Notes: generated by a model not told the origin, from the sequence alone. DNA of 64,000 nt from Bradyrhizobium aeschynomenes (GCF_013178945.1 NZ_JABFDM010000003.1:744001-808000), one strand, 5' to 3'. Numbered from the stretch's first letter, positions 1 to 8,599 are shown. Numbers and translations: made by a program.

Positions 1-453
1 GGTCTCGCCGCGCCTGGAGCGGATGTCGAGGATGGTGCCGCGGACGCCGATGGTCGCGAGCGGCGTGTTGATCTTGTAGGCCGTCTTCTCGGAATGGCCG
101 GTGACGAAGCGGAACGCGCCGGTGCCGAGCCGGATCGCGATGTCGCGATAGCTGGTCTCGTCGTTGAACACGGTGCGATCGAGCGTCAGGCTCGCATTGG
201 CCCCGAGCGAAAGATTGGTGCTGTCGATCATGACGAGACGCGCGGCGCTGTCGGTGCCGGTGCGCACCGTCTCGTTGCGCACCACGCCGTCGCCGACATT
301 GATCGGGCTGGTCGACGCGCCGGCGATGCGGAGCACGTCCTTCTGCACCAGCACGGCTTCGCCGATGCGATTGTCGGCGCGGGCCGGTCCCGCGACGCCC
401 AAGAGGGCGGCGGCCGACAGCGCAGCAACGCATGTTCGGCGACGCAGATTCAT
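1..453 (-). CDS. FecR-domain secreted protein (3' part missing)
   Basis: The frame is open from an ATG at 453 to the window edge (151 codons, no stop), so the C-terminus lies outside. The first 26 residues form a signal peptide (basic MNLRRR, Ala/Leu core, cleavage near PARA-D), so the product is probably periplasmic or surface-exposed. The rest reads as a FecR-type domain: an early GDGVVRNETVRTG stretch, then SLTLDRTVF, and the family-typical TPLATIGVRGT near residue 135. Rhizobial proteins of this type are stand-alone, without the membrane-spanning anti-sigma part of true FecR, and their role is unclear. The gene runs away from the glycosyltransferase at 586, and the two share a 132-base divergent intergenic region. 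Family confidence is good; function is unknown. Confidence 0.8.
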   Translation of the reverse strand, partial: MNLRRRTCVAALSAAALLGVAGPARADNRIGEAVLVQKDVLRIAGASTSPINVGDGVVRNETVRTGTDSAARLVMIDSTNLSLGANASLTLDRTVFNDETSYRDIAIRLGTGAFRFVTGHSEKTAYKINTPLATIGVRGTILDIRSRRGET

Positions 454-585
454 ATCCACACCGAAGATTGTTCCCCGTCCAATCTAGCCGAGGACCCTGC
501 GCGAGGTTGTTGTAAAATGGACACAAGTTTGCCTCGATGCGTCGACGATGTTTAGTTGCGCTCACCCTGAGGTCAGTTCAATCGC

Positions 586-1920
586 ATGCCCATGAAGTCA
601 GCTGCGGCTCGCCGTGACGAGGATGAAGACGACGGCGACGTCGCGCAGGACGGCGCCTTGCCGGCGCGCCGCTGTGCGCTCACGGCGTTCATCATCTTCG
701 TGATCACGCACGTCATCTTGATGATCGGCCTCGCCTCGCCGCCCAAATTCGTGTTCGACGAGGTGCACTACGTGCCCGCTGCGCGGCAGATGCTCGGGCT
801 GGCGCCGGCATCGCCGCAGCTCAACCCGATGCATCCGCCGCTCGCCAAGGAGCTCATTGCGCTGTCGATCAGGACGTTCGGCGACAATGCGTTCGCGTGG
901 CGCTATCCCGGTACCGTGCTGGGCGGCCTCGCCGTCGCCGCGATCTATCTGTGCGGCCTTGCGCTGTTTGCGGCGCAGTCGCCTGCGATCGCCGCCGCGC
1001 TGCTCGCCTTCTTCAACCAGATGCTGTTCGTGCAGGCGCGCATCGCGATGCTCGACATCGGCGCGCTCGCCTTCGGCCTGCTCGGGATCGCGGCGTTCCT
1101 GTTCGCGTTCAGGCTGCGGCGGCCGCAATTCGTCCTGGCGCTCGCGGGGGCGATGTTCGGTCTTGCGATCGCCTGCAAATGGAGCGGGCTGTTTCCGTTG
1201 CTGACGACGCTTCTCATCGTCGGCCTGATCAAGCTGCTGCAGCACTGGCAGACCTCGTTCGGCGATCCCCAGCCGACCGACTGGTACCAGCCGGAGCAAT
1301 GGCCGCAACTGCGATGGGCGTCCATCGCGCTCTGCCTCGTCGCTGCTCCCACGCTCTGCTATCTCGCGACCTTCGTGCCGCTGCACGGCCTGTCCATCGG
1401 CGCGATCGCCGAAGCACAGCGGCGCATCTTCGCCGACAGCGTGACCACGGCGATTGCCGGCCATACCTATATGAGCGCTTGGCCGACCTGGCCTCTGCTG
1501 GTGCGTCCCGTCTGGTTCCTGTTCGACAAGGCGAGCGAGACCGACATTGCCGCGGTGGTGCTGCTCGGCAATCCGCTGGTGCTGTGGCCGGCGCTGCCGG
1601 CGCTCGCTGTCTGTGTCAGGGATTTCGTCGCACAGCGCAGCGCGACGGCGTTCCTGATCCTGACGTTCTATCTCGGCTGCTATCTGCCCTGGGCGCTGCT
1701 GCCGCGCGCGCTGAGCTTTCTCTACTACTATCTGCCGTCGGCAACGCTCGCGAGCCTCGCGCTCGTGCATGTGTTGATGCGGTGGCCGCGCCGGGTGATG
1801 TGGGCCTATGTCGCGATCGCGATGCTCGGCTTCGCCCTGATGCTGCCGATCAGCGCCGCCTTCATCGGCACGACGATGCGGACCTTCACCCGGCTGATGC
1901 TGTTCCAGAGCTGGATCTGA
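586..1920 (+). CDS. PMT-type phospholipid-carrier-dependent glycosyltransferase
   Basis: A 444-residue polytopic inner-membrane protein. After a charged cytoplasmic N-terminus and a first membrane helix (about residues 32-50) comes FDEVHYVPAAR, whose Asp58-Glu59 matches the acidic pair at the active site of the protein O-mannosyltransferase (GT39) family. An HPPLAKE motif follows. About ten further hydrophobic segments run to the C-terminus. Such enzymes use a polyprenyl-phosphate sugar to glycosylate an acceptor on the periplasmic side; the sugar and acceptor cannot be told from sequence. The start has only a weak GAGG 12 bases upstream, and Met3 is an alternative start. It stands alone, convergent with the OmpA-like gene. 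Confidence 0.82.
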   Translation: MPMKSAAARRDEDEDDGDVAQDGALPARRCALTAFIIFVITHVILMIGLASPPKFVFDEVHYVPAARQMLGLAPASPQLNPMHPPLAKELIALSIRTFGDNAFAWRYPGTVLGGLAVAAIYLCGLALFAAQSPAIAAALLAFFNQMLFVQARIAMLDIGALAFGLLGIAAFLFAFRLRRPQFVLALAGAMFGLAIACKWSGLFPLLTTLLIVGLIKLLQHWQTSFGDPQPTDWYQPEQWPQLRWASIALCLVAAPTLCYLATFVPLHGLSIGAIAEAQRRIFADSVTTAIAGHTYMSAWPTWPLLVRPVWFLFDKASETDIAAVVLLGNPLVLWPALPALAVCVRDFVAQRSATAFLILTFYLGCYLPWALLPRALSFLYYYLPSATLASLALVHVLMRWPRRVMWAYVAIAMLGFALMLPISAAFIGTTMRTFTRLMLFQSWI

Positions 1921-1926
1921 CAGGGC

Positions 1927-1968
1927 AAAAAGCGCCCCACCTGCCGGGGACCGTCGGCAAGCGGGGCG
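1927..1968 (-). terminator. Rho-independent terminator of the OmpA-like gene
   Basis: Read on the minus strand, a GC-rich hairpin (arms CGCCCC..TTGCCG and CGGCAG..GGGGCG) is followed by CTTTTTG. It lies directly after the stop of the minus-strand gene at 1987. Confidence 0.8.
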
Positions 1969-1986
1969 ATACGCGCGGCGGAGCGC

Positions 1987-2637
1987 TCACTTCGCCGCGG
2001 TCTTGGTGTCCATGTTGACGACCTGCACACGCCGGTTGAGCGGATCGGCCGGGTTGGCGGCGTCCTTCAGCTTGGTCTTGCCATAGCCGACGGTCACGAG
2101 GTCCTGACCGGTCAGGCCGAACTTCTCGACCAGATAACGCTTGATGGTGTCGGCGCGGCGCTCGGACAGATCCTGGTTGAAGCCATCGCCGCCGATGCCG
2201 TCGGTATGGCCGGCGACCACGAAGGTCGAGCCCTTCAGGTTGGGATCGGACAAGGCCTTGCCGAGTTCCTGCACCGCAGGCATCGAGGCCTTGCTGATCT
2301 CGGCCGAGTTGTAGTCGAACTGGATCTCGAGATCGATCTTCGGCTTGGTCGCCGCCAGCTCTGCGATCTGCTCGCGCTCGCCGAGCGACAGCGAGCGGGT
2401 CTTGCGGTTGCGCATGCTGTCGATGAAGGCGGATTGCTTGGCCTGCGTCGCCGCGTCGACCTGCGGGGCCGTCTGCGGTCCGACCGAGATGCCGCGGGTG
2501 GCGGATTTCGGCTTCAGCGCGTTCAGGATCTGATCGGCGGACACCGCCTCGCCGGCGAGCGCGGCGCCGGCGCTCATCGTCAGCATGGCGGTCAATGCCG
2601 CCGCTCGAACTGCAATACGTCCAAAATATGCGGTCAT
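1987..2637 (-). CDS. OmpA-family envelope protein
   Basis: A 216-residue protein with a signal peptide (MTAYFGRIAVRAAALTAMLT, cleavage near ALAGEA) and a C-terminal OmpA-like peptidoglycan-binding domain from about residue 110. The domain shows QFDYNSAEI, VAGHTDGIG, LSERRADTIKRYL, VGYGKTKL and NRRVQVVN, the usual marks of the family. It has no N-terminal beta-barrel, so it is probably periplasmic or peptidoglycan-tethered. I chose the ATG at 2637 because CGAGG sits 9 bases upstream and the signal peptide begins cleanly there; an in-frame ATG at 2646 and a longer reading to 2775 are less likely. A strong terminator follows the stop. Confidence 0.88.
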   Translation of the reverse strand: MTAYFGRIAVRAAALTAMLTMSAGAALAGEAVSADQILNALKPKSATRGISVGPQTAPQVDAATQAKQSAFIDSMRNRKTRSLSLGEREQIAELAATKPKIDLEIQFDYNSAEISKASMPAVQELGKALSDPNLKGSTFVVAGHTDGIGGDGFNQDLSERRADTIKRYLVEKFGLTGQDLVTVGYGKTKLKDAANPADPLNRRVQVVNMDTKTAAK

Positions 2638-2919
2638 CGTCGTCATCCTCGGGTGGTCATGGCTCATAGCCATTGGATGCTTGGACGATAGAACGGGTTC
2701 AAAGCGTTCGAATGTGATCGATGTCACGCATGGCCGGTCTCGCGCTCCACTGCTGCGAGGTTGTCGCAAAGCCATCGGCGCGTGGCCGGTCTGCGAACAA
2801 CAAATCGGCCAGATGCGGTTCTACCGGATATCTCTCGCCGGAAAAAAATCGCAAACCGTGGGAAGCGAGGCGGGCAACAAACGATTGAAGTCAAGAAACG
2901 CCAACGGAAAAGCATAGCC

Positions 2920-3228
2920 GTGTTCAACTCATCCCCCAGGCGCGATTACCAGTCCCATCGGGCCAGCAGCCAGGACTCGTCGGGATCGACGAGTTCCATG
3001 TCGACGCTGATCGGCGCCGGCATCATCGCTGCGGCGATCCTGCTGTCGACGCTGATCACCGCGGTCGGCAACCGCTATGTCGGGCTGGAAAGTCCCTCGG
3101 AGGACACGGCCTGGCTGGTCGACCGCCTCACCGGACGGATCTACAAATGCCGCGCGCCGGATCCGGGCCGCGCCAGCTGCAAGGCCGAGATCGCCACCGG
3201 CAGTATCCCGGAAAAGAGCAAGCCATAG
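2920..3228 (+). CDS. Small single-pass membrane protein, unknown function
   Basis: A predicted 102-residue protein with a Ser-rich N-terminus, one clear membrane segment (STLIGAGIIAAAILLSTLIT), then a short domain with LVDRLTGRIYKCRAPDPGRASC containing two Cys. The GTG start at 2920 is preceded by GGAAAA about 10 bases upstream; an ATG at 2998 just before the membrane segment is the main alternative. The WLVDRLTGRIYKC pattern looks like the small periplasmic-facing tail seen in unnamed bradyrhizobial proteins. No function is proposed. Confidence 0.5.
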   Translation: MFNSSPRRDYQSHRASSQDSSGSTSSMSTLIGAGIIAAAILLSTLITAVGNRYVGLESPSEDTAWLVDRLTGRIYKCRAPDPGRASCKAEIATGSIPEKSKP

Positions 3229-3301
3229 GTTCCCGAACCGGATCTGTCAGGCATGATTGGCGTTGCGGGAGCACCGCCGAATCTCGCACGATCGCGCCGT
3301 C

Positions 3302-4474
3302 ATGGCCGCCGTTCCTGCTCCCATTCCGTTGTCGAAGATCACCGCACGTCGTCTCTGGCTGCGCGCCCAGCGCCTCGACACCGAGGCGCCGTTCGGCGCC
3401 GGCCCGCAAGCCGTCGCGGCGGCGATCGCGCATCTCGGCTATGTGCAGATCGACACCATCAACGTGATCGAGCGCTGCCACCACCACATCCTGTTCAGCC
3501 GCATTCCGGCGTATCGGCGCGCCGATCTCAGGCAGGCGCAGAGCAGCGACAAGACCGTCTTCGAATATTGGACCCATGCGCTGTCCTACGTGCCGGTGCA
3601 GGACTTCCGCTTTTTCGTGCCGGCGATGCGGCGCTATCGCCGCGAAGGACATCGCTGGCTGCAGACCGTCAAGCCTGAGGATTCGCGCAAGGTGATGCGG
3701 CTGATCCGCCAGGGCGGCGCGCTGACCATCCGCGACATCGACGACGACGAACTGCGCGAGAAGGATCACGCCTGGGCCAGCCGCAAGCCGTCGAAACGGG
3801 CGCTGCAGCTCGGCTTCTACGAGGGCACGCTGACGGTCGCCGGCCGCGACGGCATGCTCAAGACCTACGATCTCACCACCCGCCATTTCGGCTGGGACCG
3901 GCTGCCGAAGGGCGCGACCGAGCGCGAGATCGCAGCCTATCTGCTCGACCGCGGCCTGCGATCCCAAGGTGTCGTCAGCCTGGACTCGCTGTGCCATCTC
4001 AATGCGCCGCGCAAGGCGGATGTGCGACGGGTCATCGACGCGCGGGTCCGCCGTGGCGAACTTGTGCCGGTCGCGCTGGAGGGCGCCGGCAGGCACGAGC
4101 ATTGGGCGATGCCGGCCGCGCTGGAGGAGGCGATCGCGATCGACCCTGCGCGTGTGCACATCCTGTCACCGTTCGATCCGCTGATCATCCAGCGCAAGCG
4201 GACGCAGGCGATCTTCGACTACGACCATCGCTTCGAGGCCTATGTTCCGAAGGACAAGCGGCTGTTCGGCTACTTTGCGCTACCCGTTCTGGTCGGCGAG
4301 GAGATCGTCGCGGCGATCGATTTGAAGACCGACCGGCAGAACGGCAAGCTGCTGATGCAGAAATGGAGCTGGGTCGGCCAGGGCAAGGCGGCGCGCGGCG
4401 ACCATCGCAAGGCGCTGAAGCGGACCATCGAGGACGAGCTGCACCGGTTCCAGCGGTTTCAGCTCGGCGATTGA
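3302..4474 (+). CDS. YcaQ-type winged-helix protein (putative crosslink-repair DNA glycosylase)
   Basis: A 390-residue protein of the HTH_42 (YcaQ/AlkX) family, members of which unhook DNA interstrand crosslinks or act on alkylated bases. Key evidence is Gln49-Ile-Asp51 in GYVQIDTINVIERCHHHILFSRI: this Q-x-D motif is the catalytic motif of the YcaQ branch, while the AlkZ branch has Q-x-Q. Family-typical FEYWTHALSYVP, the central winged-helix stretch around ATEREIAAYLLDRG, and the C-terminal LSPFDPLIIQRKR and YFALPVLVG are all present. The ATG at 3302 fits the family N-terminus (LSKITARRLWL); a TTG at 3257 would add 15 non-conserved residues. It is followed 63 bases later by a TetR gene that probably has its own promoter. 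Confidence 0.85.
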   Translation: MAAVPAPIPLSKITARRLWLRAQRLDTEAPFGAGPQAVAAAIAHLGYVQIDTINVIERCHHHILFSRIPAYRRADLRQAQSSDKTVFEYWTHALSYVPVQDFRFFVPAMRRYRREGHRWLQTVKPEDSRKVMRLIRQGGALTIRDIDDDELREKDHAWASRKPSKRALQLGFYEGTLTVAGRDGMLKTYDLTTRHFGWDRLPKGATEREIAAYLLDRGLRSQGVVSLDSLCHLNAPRKADVRRVIDARVRRGELVPVALEGAGRHEHWAMPAALEEAIAIDPARVHILSPFDPLIIQRKRTQAIFDYDHRFEAYVPKDKRLFGYFALPVLVGEEIVAAIDLKTDRQNGKLLMQKWSWVGQGKAARGDHRKALKRTIEDELHRFQRFQLGD

Positions 4475-4510
4475 CCTTCCGCCAGACCGAGTGCTCATCC
4501 GGCTTGATTT

Positions 4511-4525
4511 GGAAACAAATGTTCC
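4511..4525. promoter_or_regulatory. Putative TetR operator (site 1)
   Basis: GGAAACAAATGTTCC, 13 bases before the tetR-type start at 4538. The same pattern, GGAAAC-N3-TGTTCY, recurs before the alpha/beta hydrolase at 5174-5188. It is an imperfect palindrome of the size expected for a TetR dimer. Confidence 0.6.
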
Positions 4526-4537
4526 CTAAAAGGGGGC

Positions 4538-5158
4538 ATGACGAAGCCGCAGACGAATTCATCCGAGCGCCGCGGGCCAGGCCGGCCGCGCGAGTTCGAC
4601 ATGGACACCGCCCTCGGCAGGGCGCTGGTGGTGTTCAGCGAGCGTGGCTACCACGGCGCATCGCTGGCGGAATTGCGGGCTGCGATGAAGCTTGCCACCG
4701 GCAGCCTGTACAAGGCCTTCGCGGACAAGAGCGCGATTTTCCTGGCGACGCTGGACTACTACATCGCGCGCCGCGACCGGCAGCTGCGCGAGCGGCTCGA
4801 TGCGCAACAACGCGGCCGCGACAAGCTGGAGGCCTTGCTGGCATTCTATGCGGAGTCCGCCAGCGACAGCGAGGGTCGGCGCGGCTGCCTGGTCGTCACC
4901 AGCGCCACCGAGCTCGCCACCTTGGATGCGGAGGCCGCGGCCAAGGTCCGCAATTCGTTGCGCCGGGTCGAGACCCTGTTGCGCGACCTGATCAGGCTGG
5001 GCCAGGCCGACGGATCGATCCGGCCGGATCTCGATGCGGAGGTCGCGGCTGGGGCTCTGTTCTGCGTCATCCAGGGCTTGCGGGTGGTCGGCAAAACGGG
5101 ACGCACCAAGGGCGAGATGATGACCATCGCAAAACAAGCTTCGGTCTTGTTCGCGTGA
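4538..5158 (+). CDS. TetR/AcrR-family transcriptional regulator
   Basis: A 206-residue repressor. The N-terminal helix-turn-helix spans about residues 14-62 (GRPREFDMDTALGRALVVF, GASLAELRAAMKLATGSLYKAFADK). The C-terminal half resembles the TetR_C domains with GCLVVTSATEL and VAAGALFCVIQGLRV. The following alpha/beta hydrolase starts 49 bases downstream in the same direction with its own TATAAT-like promoter, and both genes carry the same 15-base operator motif. The simplest reading is an autoregulated repressor of the hydrolase. The inducer is unknown. Confidence 0.88.
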   Translation: MTKPQTNSSERRGPGRPREFDMDTALGRALVVFSERGYHGASLAELRAAMKLATGSLYKAFADKSAIFLATLDYYIARRDRQLRERLDAQQRGRDKLEALLAFYAESASDSEGRRGCLVVTSATELATLDAEAAAKVRNSLRRVETLLRDLIRLGQADGSIRPDLDAEVAAGALFCVIQGLRVVGKTGRTKGEMMTIAKQASVLFA

Positions 5159-5173
5159 TGTTGCGCGAAATTA

Positions 5174-5193
5174 GGAAACGTTTGTTCTATAAT
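5174..5193 (+). promoter_or_regulatory. Putative TetR operator (site 2) overlapping a TATAAT -10 box
   Basis: GGAAACGTTTGTTCT at 5174-5188 matches site 1 in both half-sites. A consensus TATAAT lies at 5188-5193, sharing one base with the operator, so a bound repressor would block RNA polymerase. A TTGCGC at 5161 is a possible but poorly spaced -35 box. Confidence 0.6.
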
Positions 5194-5207
5194 AACGAGG
5201 ATGATCC

Positions 5208-6170
5208 ATGTCGGAATTGATGAACGCCGTTTCTCCCCAAACTCCGTCGCGGCTGGTCCCGGCGGAGCCATTCGCGCGCGATGACGCCGCGCTGTCCGGC
5301 TTCATGCACCGGTTCGAGACCATCGACGGCCTCAGGCTGCACTCTGTCAGCGGAGGCCGGCCTGACGGCGAGGTCGTCGTGCTGCTTGCCGGCTTTCCGC
5401 AGAGCTGGTTCGCCTGGCGCAAGGTCATGCCGCTGCTGGACGCGCGTTATCGCGTCATCGCGATCGATTTCCCGGGGCAGGGCGACTCGGACCGGCCGGC
5501 GGATGGCTACGACACCCAGACGCTCGCCACATCAGTGCATCGTCTGCTGCAGCAGCTTGGCGTCACCAGCCATCATCTCGTCGGCCACGACATCGGCGCT
5601 TGGGTGGCCTATCCCTACGCGGCACTGTTCGGAGATGCCGTGCAAAGCCTGGCGCTGCTGGATGCCGGGATTCCCGGCGTGACCTTGCCCGAGGCTTTGC
5701 CCTACGCGCCGGACCGCGCGTGGCGCACCTGGCACTTCGCGTTCCACGTCGTCGCGGACCTTCCGGAGATGCTGATCCAGGGCCGCGAGCGCGACTATCT
5801 CGCCTGGTTCCTGCGCCGCAAGGGTGCCAATCCCGAAGCATTCTCCGAGAGCGATCTCGACGAATACGCGCGCGTGCTGACCAAGGCCGGCGGCCTGCGC
5901 GCGGGACTTGGCTATTATCGTGCGGCCGTAGTGTCGGCGGATCAGAACCGCGAGCTGAAAGCCAAAGGCAAACTGAAGCCGCCGGTGCTGGCGGTCGGTG
6001 CCGATCAGGGATCGATCGTCGACATGGCCGCGCCGCTCAGGGAGGTCGCCGAGCACGTCGATGGAATCACGATCGGCTCGTGCGGACACTACATCCCGGA
6101 GGAGCAGCCGGCCGTCCTGGCGGAGGAACTGATGGCTTTCTTCAGCCGCGCCGGTGCCAATTCGAACTGA
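5208..6170 (+). CDS. Alpha/beta hydrolase, epoxide hydrolase/dehalogenase type
   Basis: A 320-residue cytosolic alpha/beta-hydrolase. The nucleophile elbow reads VGHDIGAW with Asp128 as nucleophile, the arrangement of epoxide hydrolases and haloalkane dehalogenases rather than serine esterases. The general base is probably His294 in SCGHYIPEE. The oxyanion strand reads LLAGFPQSW, with Ala where HGFPQSW is usual. A cap domain spans about residues 150-250. GAGG 7 bases upstream supports the ATG at 5208. It appears to be controlled by the adjacent TetR protein through the shared operator. The natural substrate cannot be assigned. Confidence 0.85.
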   Translation: MSELMNAVSPQTPSRLVPAEPFARDDAALSGFMHRFETIDGLRLHSVSGGRPDGEVVVLLAGFPQSWFAWRKVMPLLDARYRVIAIDFPGQGDSDRPADGYDTQTLATSVHRLLQQLGVTSHHLVGHDIGAWVAYPYAALFGDAVQSLALLDAGIPGVTLPEALPYAPDRAWRTWHFAFHVVADLPEMLIQGRERDYLAWFLRRKGANPEAFSESDLDEYARVLTKAGGLRAGLGYYRAAVVSADQNRELKAKGKLKPPVLAVGADQGSIVDMAAPLREVAEHVDGITIGSCGHYIPEEQPAVLAEELMAFFSRAGANSN

Positions 6171-6264
6171 GATCTCAGCCGGCATGGAGCCTCGCCCCAG
6201 GCAACCTAAGCCGTGCTGGGCGATCGCATTTGGACGGCAGTTTTGCGCTCGTCCATCTCCACGT

Positions 6265-6350
6265 CGTCATGGCCGGGCTTGTCCCGGCCATCCACGTCAT
6301 CCGGCATATTGGGAACGACGTGGATGCCCGGGACAAGCCCGGGCATGACG
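6265..6350. repeat. Long inverted repeat (bradyrhizobial palindromic element)
   Basis: Two 34-base arms (6265-6298 and 6317-6350) are complementary except at two positions, around an 18-base centre. The arms read CGTCATG(G/C)CCGGGCTTGTCCCGG.. . It lies between convergent genes ending at 6170 and 6354, so it may also act as a terminator. It belongs to a type of dispersed palindrome I recall as common between genes in Bradyrhizobium. Confidence 0.85.
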
Positions 6351-6353
6351 GAG

Positions 6354-6791
6354 TTACAAATTGGCAGCATCTTTCGCCGTGCTGTTAGGCCGAGGAGACC
6401 GCATTGCGATCCGATCGATCGCCATGCCGATGAGGATGCCGATCGCATAGGCGACGATGTTCCACAGCGAAAAAATGCGACCGAGCAGCAGCGCGCCGGC
6501 CAGCGTCAGGCGGAAGCTGTCGAGCCAGGGCGTATGGATCAGCCGGCTCGCCTCGACGGTCACGGCGACGGCGAGCGCAAGCCCGCCGATCTGCCGCCAT
6601 GATCTCAGCGGCAGCAGCGCGACCAGCAGCATGTACACCATCGTCGCCCAGAGGATGGAACCGCCGTATTTGACGATGAAGGCGGGAAGGCCGAGGCCCA
6701 GACCGTAGAAGCGCAAGGCGAGGCCGAGCGCGATCACGATCAACGCTGTCGCCAGGGCCAACGCACGGCGGTGCTCATTCAGTCCCGTCAT
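6354..6791 (-). CDS. DUF2809 membrane protein
   Basis: A 145-residue protein with four hydrophobic segments. It carries RFYGLGLGLPAFIVKYGGSILWATMVY near its start and EASRLIHTPWLDSFRLTLAGALLLGRIFSLWNIVAYAIGILIGMAID at the end, the pattern of DUF2809 small inner-membrane proteins. The ATG at 6791 (MTGLNEHRR) is chosen because upstream codons run into the repeat element starting at 6809. Function is unknown. Confidence 0.78.
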   Translation of the reverse strand: MTGLNEHRRALALATALIVIALGLALRFYGLGLGLPAFIVKYGGSILWATMVYMLLVALLPLRSWRQIGGLALAVAVTVEASRLIHTPWLDSFRLTLAGALLLGRIFSLWNIVAYAIGILIGMAIDRIAMRSPRPNSTAKDAANL

Positions 6792-6808
6792 GCTCGGCCA
6801 CCCTCCAC

Positions 6809-6963
6809 TGTCGTCCCGGACAAGCTGAGACGCGCGCCCGCGCGGCGCAGCGCCGATCCGGGATCCAGACGCCGCGGCCGATGTGAGTTGCGAAAAAGCC
6901 AATCACCAGCGTGCCTCAAACTGCACCCTGGGGGTATGGGTCCCGGCTTTCGCCGGGACGACA
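6809..6963. repeat. Composite palindromic element
   Basis: Outer arms TGTCGTCCCGG (6809-6819) and CCGGGACGACA (6953-6963) are perfectly complementary. A compact hairpin GTCCCGGC-TTTC-GCCGGGAC sits at 6940-6959. This fills most of the 371-base space between the DUF2809 gene and the MFS gene; I see no gene in the remainder. Confidence 0.7.
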
Positions 6964-7162
6964 ATGGGGCGTGTCGTGACGGCGATGCGTGTCGAGCCGG
7001 CGCGGCCGGGAGCATCAGGCCCTGAGGTCGTCATGCGCACGCCGCGCGCCCGCGATGCACCGACATGCGGTGGGATTGCTTGTTTTCCAATTGACTTGCC
7101 ACCGTTGATGCTCAACACCGCCATCAACTATCAAACTCTGCAATGCTCCCGGGAGGAGATCG

Positions 7163-8494
7163 ATGAGCTTGTCAACCATTCGTCCCGCCGCGTCTGGCCG
7201 GTCCGACATCGAGGCCGCAACCATCCGCGCCATTTCGTGGCGGCTGATTCCGTTCCTGGTGCTCGCTTATTTCTTCTCCTATCTCGACCGCGTCAATCTC
7301 GGCTTCGCCGCGCTGACCATGAACGCCGAGCTGAAATTCTCGCCGCTGGTGTTCGCCTGGGGGGCGGGCATCTTCTTCATCGGCTATTTCATCTTCGAGG
7401 TGCCGAGCAATCTGGCGCTGGAGAAATTCGGCGCCAGCCGGTGGATCGCGCGCATCATGGTGACCTGGGGCATCATCTCGGCGCTGATGGCGCTGGTCTC
7501 GGGTCCCTGGAGCTTCTACGCGCTGCGCTTCCTGCTCGGCGTCGCCGAGGCGGGCTTCTTCCCCGGCATCATCCTCTATCTCACTTATTGGTACCCGGCG
7601 CAGTATCGCGCCCGTTTCCTCGCAGCCTTTGCCGTCGCCGTGCCGATCTCGACCGTGATCGGCGCCCCTGTGTCCGGCCTGCTGCTCGGCATGCACGGCT
7701 TGATGGGCCTGCAGGGCTGGCAGTGGCTGTTCATCATCGAGGGCATTCCATCGATCATCCTCGGCGTCGTCACCTGGTTCTATCTGACCGACCGGCCCGA
7801 GCATGCGAGCTGGCTGTCGGCCGAGCAGAAGGCCTGGCTCGCGGCCAAGCTCGAGGCGGAGACCGCGGCGAAGCAGGCGGCCGGTCACATGACGCTCGGC
7901 GAGGCGTTGTCCTCGCCGAAGGTGATCGTGCTCAGCCTGATCTATTTCGGTTTCGTCGGCGCGCTCTATGGCATGCAGTTCTGGCTGCCGCAGATCGTCA
8001 AGGCGTTCGGCCTGACCAACACGCAGACCGGCCTCGTCACCGCCATCCCCTACGCATTCGGCACCGTCGCGATGATCCTGTGGGCGCGGCATTCCGATGC
8101 GACGCGCGAGCGCGTGGTGCATGTCGGTGCGCCGATGATCCTGATCGCTATTGCGCTGGCGGCATCGAGCATGATCGGCGATCCCACGCTGACGATGGTC
8201 GCGCTGACCTTCGCCGCGATCGGCGTGTTCTGCGTGTTCGGGGTGTTCTGGACGTTGCCAACGGCCTGGCTGTCGGGCACGGCTGCCGCAGGCGCGATCG
8301 CGCTGATCAATTCGATCGGCAATCTCGCCGGCTTCGGCGGTCCGTATCTGGTCGGCTGGATCAAGGACACGACGGGATCGACCACGCATGGCCTGCTCGC
8401 GCTGTCGGCGCTGCCGCTCATTGCAGGTCTGCTGGTGTTCTTCGGCGGACATGAAAGCAAGGTCGAATTCGCGGGCCAGGCTCCGGCGGAATAG
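7163..8494 (+). CDS. MFS transporter, anion:cation symporter (ACS) family
   Basis: A 443-residue inner-membrane permease with 12 predicted helices. The start of helix 1 (FFSYLDRVNLGFAALTM) and helices 2-3 (GYFIFEVPSNLALEKFGASRWIARI) match the ACS/phthalate-tartrate permease family, which imports organic anions. The VAEAGFFPGIILYLTYWYP stretch near helix 4 is another family mark. GGGAGGAG about 7 bases upstream supports the ATG. No catabolic genes flank it, so the substrate is unknown. A hairpin at 8571-8599 may end the transcript. Confidence 0.9.
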   Translation: MSLSTIRPAASGRSDIEAATIRAISWRLIPFLVLAYFFSYLDRVNLGFAALTMNAELKFSPLVFAWGAGIFFIGYFIFEVPSNLALEKFGASRWIARIMVTWGIISALMALVSGPWSFYALRFLLGVAEAGFFPGIILYLTYWYPAQYRARFLAAFAVAVPISTVIGAPVSGLLLGMHGLMGLQGWQWLFIIEGIPSIILGVVTWFYLTDRPEHASWLSAEQKAWLAAKLEAETAAKQAAGHMTLGEALSSPKVIVLSLIYFGFVGALYGMQFWLPQIVKAFGLTNTQTGLVTAIPYAFGTVAMILWARHSDATRERVVHVGAPMILIAIALAASSMIGDPTLTMVALTFAAIGVFCVFGVFWTLPTAWLSGTAAAGAIALINSIGNLAGFGGPYLVGWIKDTTGSTTHGLLALSALPLIAGLLVFFGGHESKVEFAGQAPAE

Positions 8495-8570
8495 CGACTG
8501 CAGGTCGTGTGACAGCCGCGATCGGCTGACGATTGCAGGCACCTGAGATCTTTCATCGACGACGTGAGAT

Positions 8571-8599
8571 GAACGGCCCGGTCGTCGAAAGGGCCGTTC
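8571..8599 (+). terminator. Hairpin after the MFS gene
   Basis: GAACGGCCC and GGGCCGTTC are perfect 9-base arms around an 11-base loop, 77 bases after the MFS stop. The T-run is poor (GTTGT), so termination is likely but not certain. Confidence 0.5.
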
